Made by a program: the position numbers and the translations under genes. Shown here one piece after another: positions 9,750-21,100 of a stretch of DNA of 64,000 bases (its first letter is position 1; the number at the start of each line of letters is the position of its first letter). The stretch spans positions 1-64,000 of the forward strand of contig JAJOHG010000074.1 in NCBI GenBank assembly GCA_021029095.1, read 5' to 3'. The notes under the pieces are model-generated. The model ran no database searches. It saw nothing but the letters and a program-made list of their open reading frames with translations, and was not told the DNA's origin. The stretch comes from Phellopilus nigrolimitatus (taxonomy: Eukaryota > Basidiomycota > Agaricomycetes > Hymenochaetales > Hymenochaetaceae).

Positions 9750-10620
9750 AGCAGGGCATGCTGGCTGGCAACTGCTCACTCGGCCGCCAGCGTACTATCC
9801 CCTTGGAGAGCCGCGCACACGCAATCTCGTGTTCGAGCCGCTCTACGAGCTCTACCAGAAGCACAAAGTCAAGTTCCACCTTCACGTGCCGGAACAACAT
9901 CTTCGAGATGATCATGGTCAGCCAGCCGAACGATGCCGCGATGGTGTGCAGCATGGATTGGACCGAGCACAACGGTTTCTTCATCTACTCCGACCGCTGA
10001 CGAATGCGCAACATCAACGGCGACCAGTTCCGGCAGTCCAACTCAACCTCCGCCGCCTCTGCAGGCCCACCGCACAATCCCGCTGGCGCCGCGTGCTACG
10101 CACAGCACCTCCCGTTCCAGGTCTTCTGCTGCAAGTCCGGCACGCACGTCGTCGACCACGCGCAGACGTACTACACCGGCCTGCGCTACTGCGCGGGCGC
10201 GCAGGTCACGAACCTCAGCACAACGGATGACACGCGTAGCGCCAGTGGCCGCAGGGCGACTCGGACGCGAACATGAGCTCAACTTCAACGCGATGCCGGA
10301 CACGGGGGAGGGCGAGGCGGACGACGCGGCGACAGGTGAGGACAATGTGCTGGCGAATGCGTTCTACATCCCGAACAGTGTATTCCGCGCGGCTTGGATC
10401 CTCGTGAACCTGTGGTGCGTGACGACGTACGCGGAGGTGAGCCATGCGCAGCTCGCGCTCGACCTGTTCGGTCCGGACAAGGACAATGATGAGAGGATGA
10501 TGGGCCTGGCTCGCGCGAGAAGTATGTCCTGGACGACTGGGAGGGCGCGGCCAAGAGCTTCGTCTGCCAAGAGCAGCGGTACGTCTTTCTTGGCATCTTC
10601 TTGTTATGAATACTGAACTG
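9750..10620 (+). pseudogene. GT69 (CMT1/CAP59-type) mannosyltransferase pseudogene
   Basis: Plus-strand frames together give FEPLYELYQKHKVKFH (9829 on), MVSQPNDAAMVCSMDWTEHNG (9910-9975), INGDQFRQSNSTSAAS (10010), PFQVFCCKSGTHVVDHAQTY (10112), AFYIPNSVFRAAWILVN with TTYAEVSHAQLALDLFG (10360-10470) and a YVLDDWEGA stretch. This is the order expected for the alpha-1,3-mannosyltransferase family of GT69 involved in fungal capsule or wall glycans. Reading needs several frame changes, in-frame stops occur, and conserved Cys/Pro/Arg positions are replaced (for example a Lys in FCCKSGTHVVD). It is a decayed copy, with the N-terminal part missing or unrecognisable. Confidence 0.75.
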
Positions 10621-10870
10621 GTGGCCCTTTCTTAAGTATACCGGAGGCCGGAAAGCACCCAAAACGCAGAGGCGACTGAGCTTCTCAGTGCATGCTGAGC
10701 TAGATCATCCGGAGTCGGAGGCAGAGGACGGGTCGTAGAAAATTAGAATAGGAATATCTTCTAATCTATTTGGTCTGGACGGTGCTTTTGTTTTACTGTA
10801 ATATGTAATTTTGACTGTTTGCACACCAATTCACTGGGCTTCCGGGAATCCACGTGCAACTCGTCCAAGG

Positions 10871-11704
10871 AACACTTTGTTGTCACCAGAGCAGTGCCCA
10901 GCCGGTCAGTTTTTACATATCGCTCAGCTACATATATTAGGGCATACCACGAGTCGATCCCCGGGTTGACCCGGACCTGTTGGCGGATCTACCCGTAACC
11001 CAAAATCCTCAACCCGGACCCGGCATGACCTGGACCCGTTGGGACACGGATCTACGGGTCACCAAATTCCCACGGTTCCAGATCACGGAGGTCACGGGTT
11101 TGTTCACAGCTCCCTGCGGGTCTTTACTGATTATAAAATTATATTAGGTTGTTGAATGAATAAGTTACAAGTATGCAAGTTGATACATACAACATATGTA
11201 CAATATACAAATGAATGAACCGGCGAAAAATATACCTATGAACTACCCACGGGTATTGTAAAAGTACAAATTCTCAACCCGGACCCGTGACAATCTGTTT
11301 CCCACGGATCACCCGTACACGGGTGATCCGTGAATACGGATCTGCAGTCCAGGTCGGGTCACGGGTTTCCACGGGTTCTAGGGACTCGTGGTATGCCCTA
11401 ACATATATGCACAAAAATATACATGGATGTATAGCTTAGACATGGGCCTTCATAATAAAAACTAAATCAAGCTTTTATATGTGGAGGGAAAAAAAAGAAA
11501 TGTTAGACACGAACCGGAAGGCTCGCAAGGAAAAGTGTGACGCGTGGCGGTGGCATGTGGCAGTGAACCACCCCCATTATAAGGCATATGTTCCCACACT
11601 TTTTGTACACTTTTCGGCCACTTTGTACACTTTTTTGTAATAGTGACCGTGACATACATGCACAGCCACTGGGGGTGAAAACGTAGAAGTGAAAAGGACG
11701 ATCC
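10871..11704. repeat. Repeat R, copy B, interrupted by a MITE
   Basis: Aligns with copy A (8885-9232) on both sides of the 463-bp hAT-type MITE at 10938-11400. The block after the MITE (11401-11704) follows copy A closely up to the GGGGGTGAAAACGTAG motif. It ends with CTTACGTCAGGAATCGTAA, which is also present in copy C. Confidence 0.8.
10938..11400. mobile_element. hAT-type MITE, 463 bp
   Basis: Perfect 18-bp terminal inverted repeats TAGGGCATACCACGAGTC and an 8-bp target duplication ACATATAT (10930-10937 and 11401-11408). The 8-bp duplication and TAGGG terminus are typical of hAT elements. The subterminal regions are full of GACCCG/CGGGTC-type repeats. Both ends (about 180 bp each) are closely related to the ends of the 2,190-bp element at 56652-58841. 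It has no coding capacity and sits inside repeat R copy B. Confidence 0.93.
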
Positions 11705-11880
11705 CTTCCTTACGTCAGGAATCGTAATGAATAAAAGAGCAGTTTTGAAGGCTACAACGTGCTTTGGCGATTTCAGATCTCGCGAACTTCGAGTTAATGC
11801 TGCATGATATCTAGAACGTGCCGTATGTTCTTTCTATTTTGCTCTGCTGAGACTGACTTGCGGTCGCAGAGCTCTCGTCT

Positions 11881-12030
11881 GACCTGGCAACTTACATACA
11901 TATCGTCGCGACGTACGACACGCTGCTAGAGCAGAACCTGCTGTGCATCGTCGAGCCGTATTCGGTCGTCCAGGTCGAGCATGTCGCGGAGCAGGTCAAA
12001 AAGGGCCAGCAGATCTTCGAGGCGAAGTAA
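11881..12030 (+). pseudogene. RPN6 (26S proteasome lid subunit) exon fragment
   Basis: The plus-strand frame reads VATYDTLLEQNLLCIVEPYS followed by VVQVEHVAEQVKKGQQIFEA and ends at GAAGTAAG, which looks like a splice donor. YDTLLEQNL.RI.EPYS.V.I.H is characteristic of the C-terminal PCI region of Rpn6/PSMD11. Only this exon-sized piece is visible, with no downstream exon in the following kilobase, so I call it a fragment. Confidence 0.75.
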
Positions 12031-13320
12031 GCCATCTCTTCTCATATTTTATTACATATATCTGTGTGCTGGATTCGTGTTTAGATGTCACTCACAATCG
12101 ATGAACAGAGAATCATCGCTCAAACGAAGGCAATGGTCGCGTGCGCTTTGCGAAGTAGTGAATGTCTGCTGGTCGGCGTACTAATGATAGGCAATGCGTG
12201 AATGTCAGTTCTCGTTTCTTCTCGTTCTATGAGCATTTTTTGACCTGCTACTACACCATCAGCCGCAGGTACTACTTCGAATTCATTTCTTCCACTGAAT
12301 TCTAAGTTCATTACGGAGCGCAATTGCTTCCAAGCTGCGCTCATCGCCCAAGCATAGCATTGCCGAATCATCGCTTCCTCCATTCCTCCGATTTCTATCG
12401 CCGCGAACTTGTTCTGAATTTATCTACGTCTGTGAATCGATCGCTCTTACACACCCAATTAAGCAAAGTCAAGAGTGAACTGGACCCTGCGCTTCCGAGA
12501 TGAGAGCTGAAAGTGACGAACGCGGCGCGGATGTCGATGGACCTAGACCCAGCCGAACACTTAAACTTACGCAGTGAGAACAAAGTGAAGAGTGGGAATT
12601 GTGACGCCCGAACGAAGCAAGGCACACCTCCTGGACATCCGACAATACGTACTCGGGGAAAAGCGCGAAACGAGCGCATACATATCCACACTAACCCGGC
12701 TGCTTCCTCTCCTCTCGTCTAGATGCATGCTGAATTCTATGCGCACACCGTATGCCATTCTCGCTCGCTGAGATATATATTCTGCAACCTCTCGAAACAG
12801 TGTGAGCGTGGACTCACATAGCGCTCGGAGATGAGGGGTGCCTGCAATGAAACATCACGTTCGAAAAATCTTGTTCTCGTCGTTGTCATCGTACTGATAG
12901 GCCTCGGTATAATTCTCCAGCCGCGGCGTAACCATGCGGCCAGACAAGTGGCGGCGTAGACTCATATACGCAGTTCCTGCGGATCGCACGGGCATATCGT
13001 GCAACAATGGAAAAAGACACGCTGCGTTCACAATGCCCGATTCCCGGTTTGTTCTGCAGCGAGCGATAACCATAATGCACGCATGCATCCGTAGGCGCAG
13101 CTGACTGCGAGGTTGAAAGTTGGTGCTCAGCCTGATGTGACTAGCGAAGAATGGAGTCGGCTTGTTGGTGCTGCATTGACTCAGAGTGAGCTCTTCTTCG
13201 CATCGTTCGAAGCACTCTGCATGTTCTCAATAGAGTTGTCATTCGACTGCGAGGGGTGTTCCTAAGAGTATCTGTAGCTGCGATCAAATCCTTCAGGAGA
13301 CGACAAGAGCTGATTTTCAG
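12031..13320. other. No recognisable gene
   Basis: Short open frames exist on both strands, but none has a recognisable domain, consistent start or paired splice sites. Possibly decayed intergenic sequence. Confidence 0.5.
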
Positions 13321-13329
13321 TATATAAGG
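13321..13329 (+). promoter_or_regulatory. TATA box upstream of the AGO-HMG chimera
   Basis: TATATAAGG lies 82 nt before the ATG at 13403, followed by a pyrimidine-rich stretch typical of fungal start regions. Confidence 0.55.
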
Positions 13330-13402
13330 CCACTGGTACGTCTCTTCCTATCCATCTCATCCACTGCAAGGACCTTCAACTCATATAAAACAAAGAATTA
13401 TC

Positions 13403-15367
13403 ATGGAATATTCCACAGGACACGGAATTGGACGAGGCGATCGCCAGTACGGTGGAGACGTGCCTCTTAGTCATCGAGGAGGTTCGCTTATGGCTCGCGG
13501 GGCGCGTGGAAACTCGCCTTCAAGATCCTCCGGACTGCGCGCGTCTTCAGGAAACCTCCACGACAGTGTCGAACCCGGAATCGGTGCAGAAATGCAGGTG
13601 GATTTCGCTGCACGAGACAAGGATTCAACCTTGCAGGCTCTCAAATTACTCCAGGACGACCGCGACCATCTTGCTGCACAAAAGTCTAATTGGGAATACT
13701 TCTGACGCACCACCGAACAGATTGACACCCTGGCGTCGTTCATCGGTAAAGTTGAAGCCGACGAGGTATTTGAGTTGAGACACGTCAGGGATCGCAGCAA
13801 GGTGCATGAGGGCGAACATGCGACACTCCAGAGACGCTGCAAGGAAATGGAGAGCAAGATTAATAATGCTGAACGCACTTTGTTAACTATCAGCCAAAAT
13901 CTTGCCCAAGCCCAACAACGCTCTGCTGAGTGGGAAAGGAAGGCGAGAGTGTTCGAGGGCGAAGTTGAACGCCTCATGACTGCTGTCGATCAGGCAGATC
14001 AAGCAAGTGCTCAACTCGATACTGATTACTCACTGGCTAAGCTTCAACTCGAGGAGCGTGACGCTGAAGAACGTCTGCAAAAGGTACACTGGATTTTTGT
14101 TTTCAATATCATTGATATTTATGTTTTTGTTCGCGTACAGGCGTTTGCTCCCAACACACCTACGCAGTCCGCCACACAGCTCTCGGACAGGGAACAGGAC
14201 GCACTTGTCTCCTGCTTCCAGGTGATGTCGGCCTCACACCCGGATCGCGTCGTACGCCCAGGATTTGGGAAGAACGGCGCCGCGATCGCAGTTCGCAAGG
14301 ACTCATTCGCACTCAATGATCCGAAGGACGCCGTTTTGTACTACTACCGAGTCGTAATCACTCCCGATGTGGTCTCTTCGACTGTTCGTAAGCGGGTACT
14401 CGAGCAGCTTGAATCCACACAGGAGGTCGTTCCGTACCTTCGTGAGATTGCGCGCGACTGGACGCTGGGGCTGGTTTCGAGAAGCCGCCTTCCTGCAGAC
14501 TTCTTTGCGACGATTTCAGAAGGATCTGAAAAGGTTTACACGGTCAGGGCTGTCGGACTGAAGGAACTCAGGTCTGCAGACCTGAATCGGTAAGTTTTCA
14601 TATTCTCGGATTAGATAGGCAACTGACCTTACTTGAAAACAAATATCTCTAGGTACCTGAAGGGCGAGGATGTAAATTATATTCCTCTCCCGATTGTCTC
14701 TGCCTTCAACCTTATCATGACCACGCACGCCTCGCACATGGGCATGCTCGGCGAGAAAGCTTACTTGTTTCCTTCTTCCGCTTTGGCCGAATATCCGCTC
14801 GCTCTCAGTGCAGGTCTCGGGGCATGGAAGGGGTTCTCCACTACCGCGTTCCCTGCATACGGGAATCCGATGGTCAACATGGACGTCTGCGCGGGCTCGT
14901 TCTATGTCCAGAGCACGCGCCCCAGTGACGCAATGATCGAACATCAACGGACATTGTACGAGTCTAGTAACCTCCAGAGCTTTTACCAGCGTGTCGCTGT
15001 CGTAGACGAAAGAGCCCGCGCGTGCTCGTGGACGGAACGCAAGTACGCGCAAAAACTTGCGGAGGATGTCGGCTGCACGACGCGCCCGAGGAACCCATAC
15101 ATCCTCTTCCGCGCGGACTTCGCGCGGGTTCACCTAGGAGTGGGATATGAAATCAGGGGACAGGGAGGGAGAACTAGTGGTGAGGACCGGGAGAGCGGGC
15201 CGTCCGTCTCGAGGCAGGCAAATGCGGCATGGAACGAGATGAGCGTCGAGGAAAGGCAGCCGTGGATAGAGCGCGCCGAGCACGAAAAGAGGGTGTACGC
15301 AGCGAGGTATCCCACTTATATGCTCCCCGGTATATTGCCTCCATGTAGTGCCCAACGACTGCAATAG
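13403..15367 (+). pseudogene. Chimeric coiled-coil / Argonaute N-L1 / HMG-box gene with an in-frame TGA
   Basis: Model: exons 13403-14083, 14141-14589 and 14653-15367, with 57- and 63-bp GT..AG introns that keep frame; 614 codons. Residues 1-100 are Gly/Arg/Ser-rich. About 75-225 is a coiled coil (EHATLQRRCKEMESKINNAE). Exon 2 matches the N-terminal domain of fungal Argonautes (RPGFGKNGAAIAVR, YYYRVVITP). Exon 3 continues into the L1 linker (LGAWKGFSTTAFPAYG, then MVNMDVCAGSFY) and stops before any PAZ, MID or PIWI domain. It then runs into an HMG box of the fungal MAT type (RPRNPYILFRADF...AAWNEMSVEERQPWIERAEHE). Codon 101 is TGA (13703-13705); the frame is open on both sides of it. Either it is a young pseudogene or translation begins downstream, for example at the Met near 13847. 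Confidence 0.72.
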
Positions 15368-15938
15368 GCATTTCCTCAACAGCTTTACAAGCTAAGTCAA
15401 ACAGACCAGCCACTTTGCGGATGTTCTTACACCGTATATCGAAATCATGTTTTGGAAAGAAAACACTATAGCATAGTATATTGCATCTAGACAATATGCA
15501 AAAGGCATTGCGCGAGGACTGTGAGACCAGGAGTTGGAATGGCGGAAAATGAGAAGGAGCGAGAGATCAAGATCGAAGGTAGGGCTCCCAGAAACAATGA
15601 CATGTGACTTAACACAGGTGGCTGTGTGCCCCACCCCGTGAGAATTGACTGTGATGGCTCGCTCTCGCGGCTCTCCCTCTGCACATTGGAGCATAAAAGA
15701 GCACAGATTAAGTCTTACTTACACATCCTCTGCTTTCCCCTAATATGTGGATAACTTACTTATCCAATCATTGTTCACCATCGTCATGATCCGACACGGA
15801 AGGGCAATCCATCAAGACAACACAGAAGTTGATGAGTACGGAGGCCTTTACTGATCCAATTATCTCAGAGAGGACCCCCGCTGCTTTTGAAACGCGTCTG
15901 CCTGACAGAACAAGTGCCCCACCTTTTCCGAAGTAAAC
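15368..15938. other. No recognisable gene
   Basis: Short AT-balanced sequence between the AGO-HMG gene and the GNAT-like remnant. No credible open frame seen. Confidence 0.45.
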
Positions 15939-16165
15939 ATGCCAAACTTGCCCGCTGTCCTTGTCGCTATTCGTCTGTTGCCAGAAGACGCCCTGGCGTG
16001 CGCTCGCACCTCAGAGCCCAGCCTCAACAGTGCTAATGGCGGCGATCTCGGAATCATTACAGCCAAAGACGTTGACGCCGCGATAGAGGCCGTAAACGAC
16101 GCCTTCAGTTTCCACGCACCCCTCGCAATGGTCCGCTTATCTTGTCCTCAATATATTCTCTACTG
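15939..16165 (+). pseudogene. GNAT N-terminal remnant (paralogue of the split GNAT gene)
   Basis: An ATG at 15939 opens MPNLPAVLVAIRLLPED. Further on, TTACAG followed by CAAAGACGTTGACGCC encodes KDVDAAIEAVNDAFS, closely resembling KDVEAATTVLTDAFK in exon 2 of the GNAT gene at 34805. The rest of the acetyltransferase is absent. It is probably a truncated tandem paralogue upstream of the intact gene's first exon. Confidence 0.45.
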
Positions 16166-16245
16166 AACGACTCCCTGTGCATCAAACTTCCTCATATCAC
16201 GAAGTTGTGGTCTTCTTTAGGACTTGCGTCAATCTAGAATCTGAT

Positions 16246-16387
16246 ATGTCACAGCTAACAACATCTCACAATATCAACCTGCACTCAAATGTACTGCCTA
16301 CGATCGCCTTTCACCAACCACTTCCAGTGCCTTCGACATGTTGCACTCTTCCCGCCTCAATCCGTGCGCTGACCAAGGATGCCTCAG
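16246..16387 (+). CDS. GNAT acetyltransferase, exon 1 (gene split by the 18-kb element)
   Basis: Frame ending LPASIRALTKDAS plus the first base of a Glu codon at GCCTCAG (16381-16387). The second copy of GCCTCAG at 34745-34751 is followed directly by GTGAGT, a splice donor, and by a TACAG acceptor before exon 2 at 34805. Phase matches exactly (G + AG gives Glu). The ATG at 16246 is the first in this frame after the open stretch begins, but an upstream exon is not excluded. Confidence 0.55.
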
Positions 16388-17014
16388 CACTTCAGGTACC
16401 CCCCCTGGGAGGGCCTCTTAGGGTGAACTCTGCCACTGTACTGTTTGACCTTATAGGCCATGTTTTTTTGGTCCTATACCAAAATATAAATGGTCTACCC
16501 ATATGAAGTATGGGAGACCTTGTTGGAGTGACCAAAACCTCAGTTGCAAGTGCTGGCTTATGGAGGCCCCCTTCTTGGGAGCCCCAGACAATTTGAGAGG
16601 CCCAAAGCGGGATTGGACAACCCATGTATAGTTTGGATCATCCAAATTTGTTTTCGGGTCTACAGTGTAGGACCCCGGACTGTTTGGGAGACCCAAGGCA
16701 GATTTGGTCAACCCATAAACATCTTAGAACTACCAAACTTGTTTTGGGTCTACCAAATACATTTTGTACACCCTGTAAAGCTTCTACTTAGTGCCTTTTT
16801 GTACACTTATGCTTTGTACACTTTTTGTTACTTTCTAACTTGAAGACATTTGTACACTTTCATTCTGTACACTTTTGTTACTTTGTATACTTTTGTTACT
16901 TTTGGTTTGTACACTTTTGTTACTTTGTACACTTACTTACTTTGCGCTTTTTTGTTACTTTCTAGTTTGTACACTTTTGTTACTTTTGTGCACCTACTAC
17001 TTATTTAATTACCC

Positions 17015-17052
<38 letters not shown>

Positions 17053-17967
17053 ATTGCTTACTACTTTTCATACTTACCTACTCTGTACACTTTCTACCCT
17101 GTACACTTTGTTAATTCCATGCTGTACACTTTTGTTACTTTCTACCTTTGACTTGTACACTCTGCTTACTTTTTGTACACTTTGTACACTTTTATTTGCT
17201 ACACTTGTACACTTTTTAAACACTTTTTGTACACTTTTTTCAAACACTTTTTGTACACTTTTTTCAAACACTTTTTTGTATACTTTGGTGCTCTGATCTG
17301 ATACTCTTTACATATGGCAAGGCTACTGTACTCTATGTAGCCTTGTCATTAAGTTAATGAAGCATGCTAGGGCATAGCACAGTTTTACCCATGGGTATTA
17401 GCAAAATGCTAATAGTACAGCAAGTTCAGCTTCAATTTGAATGATCATATGTGTACTATGTGCACATTGTTGGGTGCTACAGTTCACAAGAACAAACATC
17501 AAGATTAGTGCATTATTGACAGCATCAGAGACGAATGAATCATCAAAACCCATGGATGGGTCATTCACAGGTTTTGATGACCTGTTTGCCCCTTGCACTA
17601 CCAATATTGCACCAATCTGTATGTATGTTTCTTATATTGTGGACCTTAACAGTGTGCATATTTCACATATAAGATCATTAGAATCGGAGCTGAATTCACT
17701 ATACTATCAGAAAAATGCTAAAACCCGTGGACTGACCAATGCTACACCCTAAAGCATGTATTTTAACTTGACTGCCTGCACTAGAAGTGCTAAACTCTCC
17801 TGTGGTGACAAAGTATGAGATTTAACCTTCATTCAGATATTTGGGATCAGTTTACTGATTGACCCCATGGTAGGCAAATACATATGTAGTTTTTGTTTCA
17901 GTTAGTGGTCTTGTCAGATCATGAAAGACTGAGAGTGCAGAATCTAGTGTCATATGAAACTCAAAGC
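16388..17967 (+). repeat. Left inverted arm of the 18-kb element
   Basis: Inverted homologue of about 33054-34744. Contains two diverged copies of a roughly 77-bp unit (TTTGGGAGACCCAAGG...GGGTCTAC), a long field of GTACACTTTTGTTAC-like repeats (about 16795-17285), a CTTA microsatellite (about 17014-17051) and a nested MITE (17368-17751) absent from the other arm. It lacks about 500 bp found in the right arm. Ends at ...GAAACTCAAAGCT. Confidence 0.85.
17368..17751. mobile_element. Second hAT-type MITE, 384 bp, nested in the left arm
   Basis: Imperfect inverted ends TAGGGCATAGCAC / TAGGGTGTAGCAT and a target duplication AAGCATG(C/T) at 17360-17367 and 17752-17759. The empty site is visible in the right arm (about 33260-33270), which confirms the insertion. 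Its interior is unlike the 463-bp MITE. Confidence 0.85.
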
Positions 17968-18178
17968 TAGTACTTCATTCAGTTCAGGAAGTAGACATAT
18001 ATTTATCTCCATGATATCAAGAGTGAAAGATATAGAAGAATCATGACTTTGGTTGTGGGCCATTGCTCCACATGGCAAGTTACGATTCCTTTTTTTTTTC
18101 TTATAATAATAAATACTCCCAGGGCAAACCAGTATATAAACTTGGGTGACAACTACCCACCCTATAGGCTTATCTAAG

Positions 18179-21100
18179 TTATAGTTTGCCATATATTAGG
18201 ATACATGCATATCTGATGGAGGTAGGTGGATTTCTAATCTCATATAAGTCTGAATGAGAGAAATCATTAAGATGACCATCCATCTGACTTTTTCCACCTG
18301 TACCTATTCCATCATTGTACCAGACATTCAATCTGGAATCAATTATTCTACAAGTATAATGGTCAGAACCATGGTATATGATGCCCCTAATGTGATAGGT
18401 ATGAGCATTTCCATCTTCATCTTCCAATGACAGTGTATGTTGGATAAGTAGGTGAGAAGTATGGGTGTGTAGTCCAAGGATTGGAGGAAACTGGTAGACA
18501 TCACAATATACTGTACAATCATTTTTCACAAATTTTTTATACCTTCTACATTGTATGAAAATACTTTTCATATAGTACTGAACCCAGTCACTAACAGTAG
18601 GTTTAGCTGTGAGGCTTTTGGATTGCCAATCTTGTTCAAATAAACTCCACTCCCGAATGAACCCTGTGTTTACAAAGGAGCTAGGTATTAATTGAGTAAG
18701 ATCACGTTTGCAATGAGGGCATAGAGTTCTTTTTGACATGAAAGATTCACTCATGTCCAAAAGTTTAGAAGCAACAAGGTGAACCCCTGTACCCACTTGC
18801 CCATTAGGAAAATCATCCTTTGATAGTTCATGCAAGGCATTCCGGATTTGTGCTCTGATCCAACGTAAGTTAATGTGTTTGTGAACGACCATTAGGTCAA
18901 AAAACCTACTGATGTTGTTGGAGTAAGACTTCCATCTATCACTCCATTTTCCTGGGTTCTCCTTCCATATATGCAACAATATGGGTAAAAGAGAATCATA
19001 GGCGCAGCTAAAATTTATAGGATCCCATTTTATACCCAAGGGTGCAATGAGATGTTGATTAGAGGAGTGTCTTGCAGTCTTTTTCTTTTTTGAAGGAGGC
19101 ATGGACTCGACAGCATCTTCCAAATAGTGTTTTTTGGATTTTACAGAGAAATTTGTATCAGTTGCCTTTATGTGGGCTGGGTCAACTTTGGTAGTTTGAT
19201 CAGGCTGAGGGAGGATTTGGGGAACAAGGGGAGGTATAGACTGGTTACGTGAGTCGTGTTTTTGTTTATCATCTTTGACAGGTTTAGTAACAATTTGCCA
19301 AGGGCATACCTCTCCCTGATTATAGAGTTCAAAGGGCCTGGATGATGTCCATTGAATTGCTGGATGAATGTCAGCTGGCAGGAATGAATGCCCCCCATAC
19401 TTGCGAAACAGCTGAATTAAAGGTCCTCTAATATGAGAGTTGACAGCAGGATGAAGTGTTTCTAAATATTGTCTTTTAGTTATCTCATTCAGCAATTCTA
19501 GTTCTCTGAACTCTTGTCTTAAAAACCCGTCTGCACCTCCCTGAATTTTTCTGGGATCAAAGCCCTGTATAATAATAGTCCCTTCAGCAGATGCACTTCT
19601 TGAAAGACAAGTATAATATGACTGGTGAGATTTACAGTGGTTCAAGTGCACCACATTTTCTGACCTTGTTCTTCCTTGAGCACAGAAGTCTGTCATGGCA
19701 AAGTTTAGATTCAGACAAACCTGGGTCCTGTTGATGTGTCTAATAGAGTCGTCTGGAAACTGGCAAAGTATTTCAATTTTGTGCTTGGGTAATGGAATAA
19801 CATTTTCAGGTAGATCATCTAATTGTATGTTCTTAGGTGGATCTTTTAGCTTGACAAATACAATGTCTAGAGTTTGCTTGCCATCTGGCATAGATTGAGC
19901 TATCCAACTGTGGACAGTGGCTTCAGCTCCATTGGTAACACAGCATTCAGTAGCTTCATTCTTTTTGATCATTACAGGCATCCCTATACATAATGATAGC
20001 TTCCCTGGAAAATGCTCAGATAAAGAATGAGGAAGATCCCACAATATCTGCTTCTCATAATTGGAAAGTGGTCCAATTTTCCTCACATCAGGGGGAGGCT
20101 TCCCTTTTATGGCCTTGGGGGGAGCTGCTACGTCTACTGAGTGAAATGTGTGCACTTCCTGTTTCTGTTCTCTAGCAAAGCGTTTGGCCCCAATTTCATT
20201 GAGCTTATCCCTTTGAATATTTCTTGCAGTAATAACTGAGACATATCTGAACTTTTTCTGAGAAACTTGTTTCTTGTTAGGACCTTTACCCGCGACAAGG
20301 GTCTTCAAGAAACTTATATCAGCATTTGAACAAGCTTTGTATCTCATGTTCTCCAAAGCAGATCTGAGTCGAGAATCTGCTTCACTCTGGGTCTTCTGTC
20401 TCATATTTTGTCTTAGAATGACAACAGTTGTCACTTGATGCCAAAGAGCCTTTCCAATGGTTGCCTTTTGGCTATATAGAGACATGCCAGAAAGGAGAAC
20501 TGTCCCAACTGTTCCTTTGTACATACTTTGTCCTCCAGGAGGCTCTAGCTGGGCAAAGTCTCCTGCAAATATAATATTCATCCCTCCAAAGGCATCCTGT
20601 GGGTTATTAAGAGCCATAGCAAGGCTTTGACTAATTTGATAAAGCTGATGGCAGGCTATCATAGATACTTCATCTACAAATAGGTATTGTACTCCCATAA
20701 GACGCTCTTTGACACCAGCAATACTCTTTGAAAAACTACCAGGTTCATCATTATTTGAGCCAATTCCCAGAAAAGAATGGTAAGTAGATCCATTCACTAG
20801 AGCAGCTGCAGCGCCTGTGGGTGCAACAACAGCAAATCGATAGGATTCACTCCGGTCATAAAAATATTGTATTAAGGCTTTGATGACCTGAGACTTGCCA
20901 GTTCCTCCCATGCCACCAATGTACATTTTAAGTTGGTCAGGATGGGATATAGAGGCATGATTTGCAACAATAGCGAAGGCCCTTTCTTGCTCTTCATTAA
21001 GGGTAAACTGAGAGACAAGATCAGAGATTTTCGCTTTAGCTTCAGAAGAGACACCCAGTGCTGATTTCTTAAGATATGTGGAATCTACAATCTTCACCTC

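Noticed and set aside
13471..15133. Long minus-strand open frames opposite the AGO-HMG gene
   Set aside because: They are shadows of GC-rich coding sequence and have no domain similarity.
15939..16387. Reading the GNAT-like piece at 15939 as exon 1 of the split GNAT gene
   Set aside because: It already contains the KDVDAA...DAF block that exon 2 at 34805 also encodes, so it must be a separate paralogous remnant. The phase-matched exon 1 ends at 16387.
16388..16410. Helitron 3' terminus (hairpin followed by CTGA) at the outer end of each arm
   Set aside because: A GC hairpin and CTGA are present, but the base after CTGA is A rather than T, both ends are symmetrical, and there is a 7-bp duplication. 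All of this points to a TIR element instead.
17014..17051. A CTTA microsatellite, and its complement near 33594-33629, considered as telomere-like repeats
   Set aside because: The unit differs from TTAGGG-type telomere repeats and sits inside transposon arms. It is a simple tetranucleotide repeat.
18046..18100. A 50-bp block shared with 9233-9290, considered as a Helitron boundary next to the Rep-helicase gene
   Set aside because: It contains a small GCCAT/ATGGC hairpin but no CTRR end, and there is no third copy to define a border. Left undetermined.
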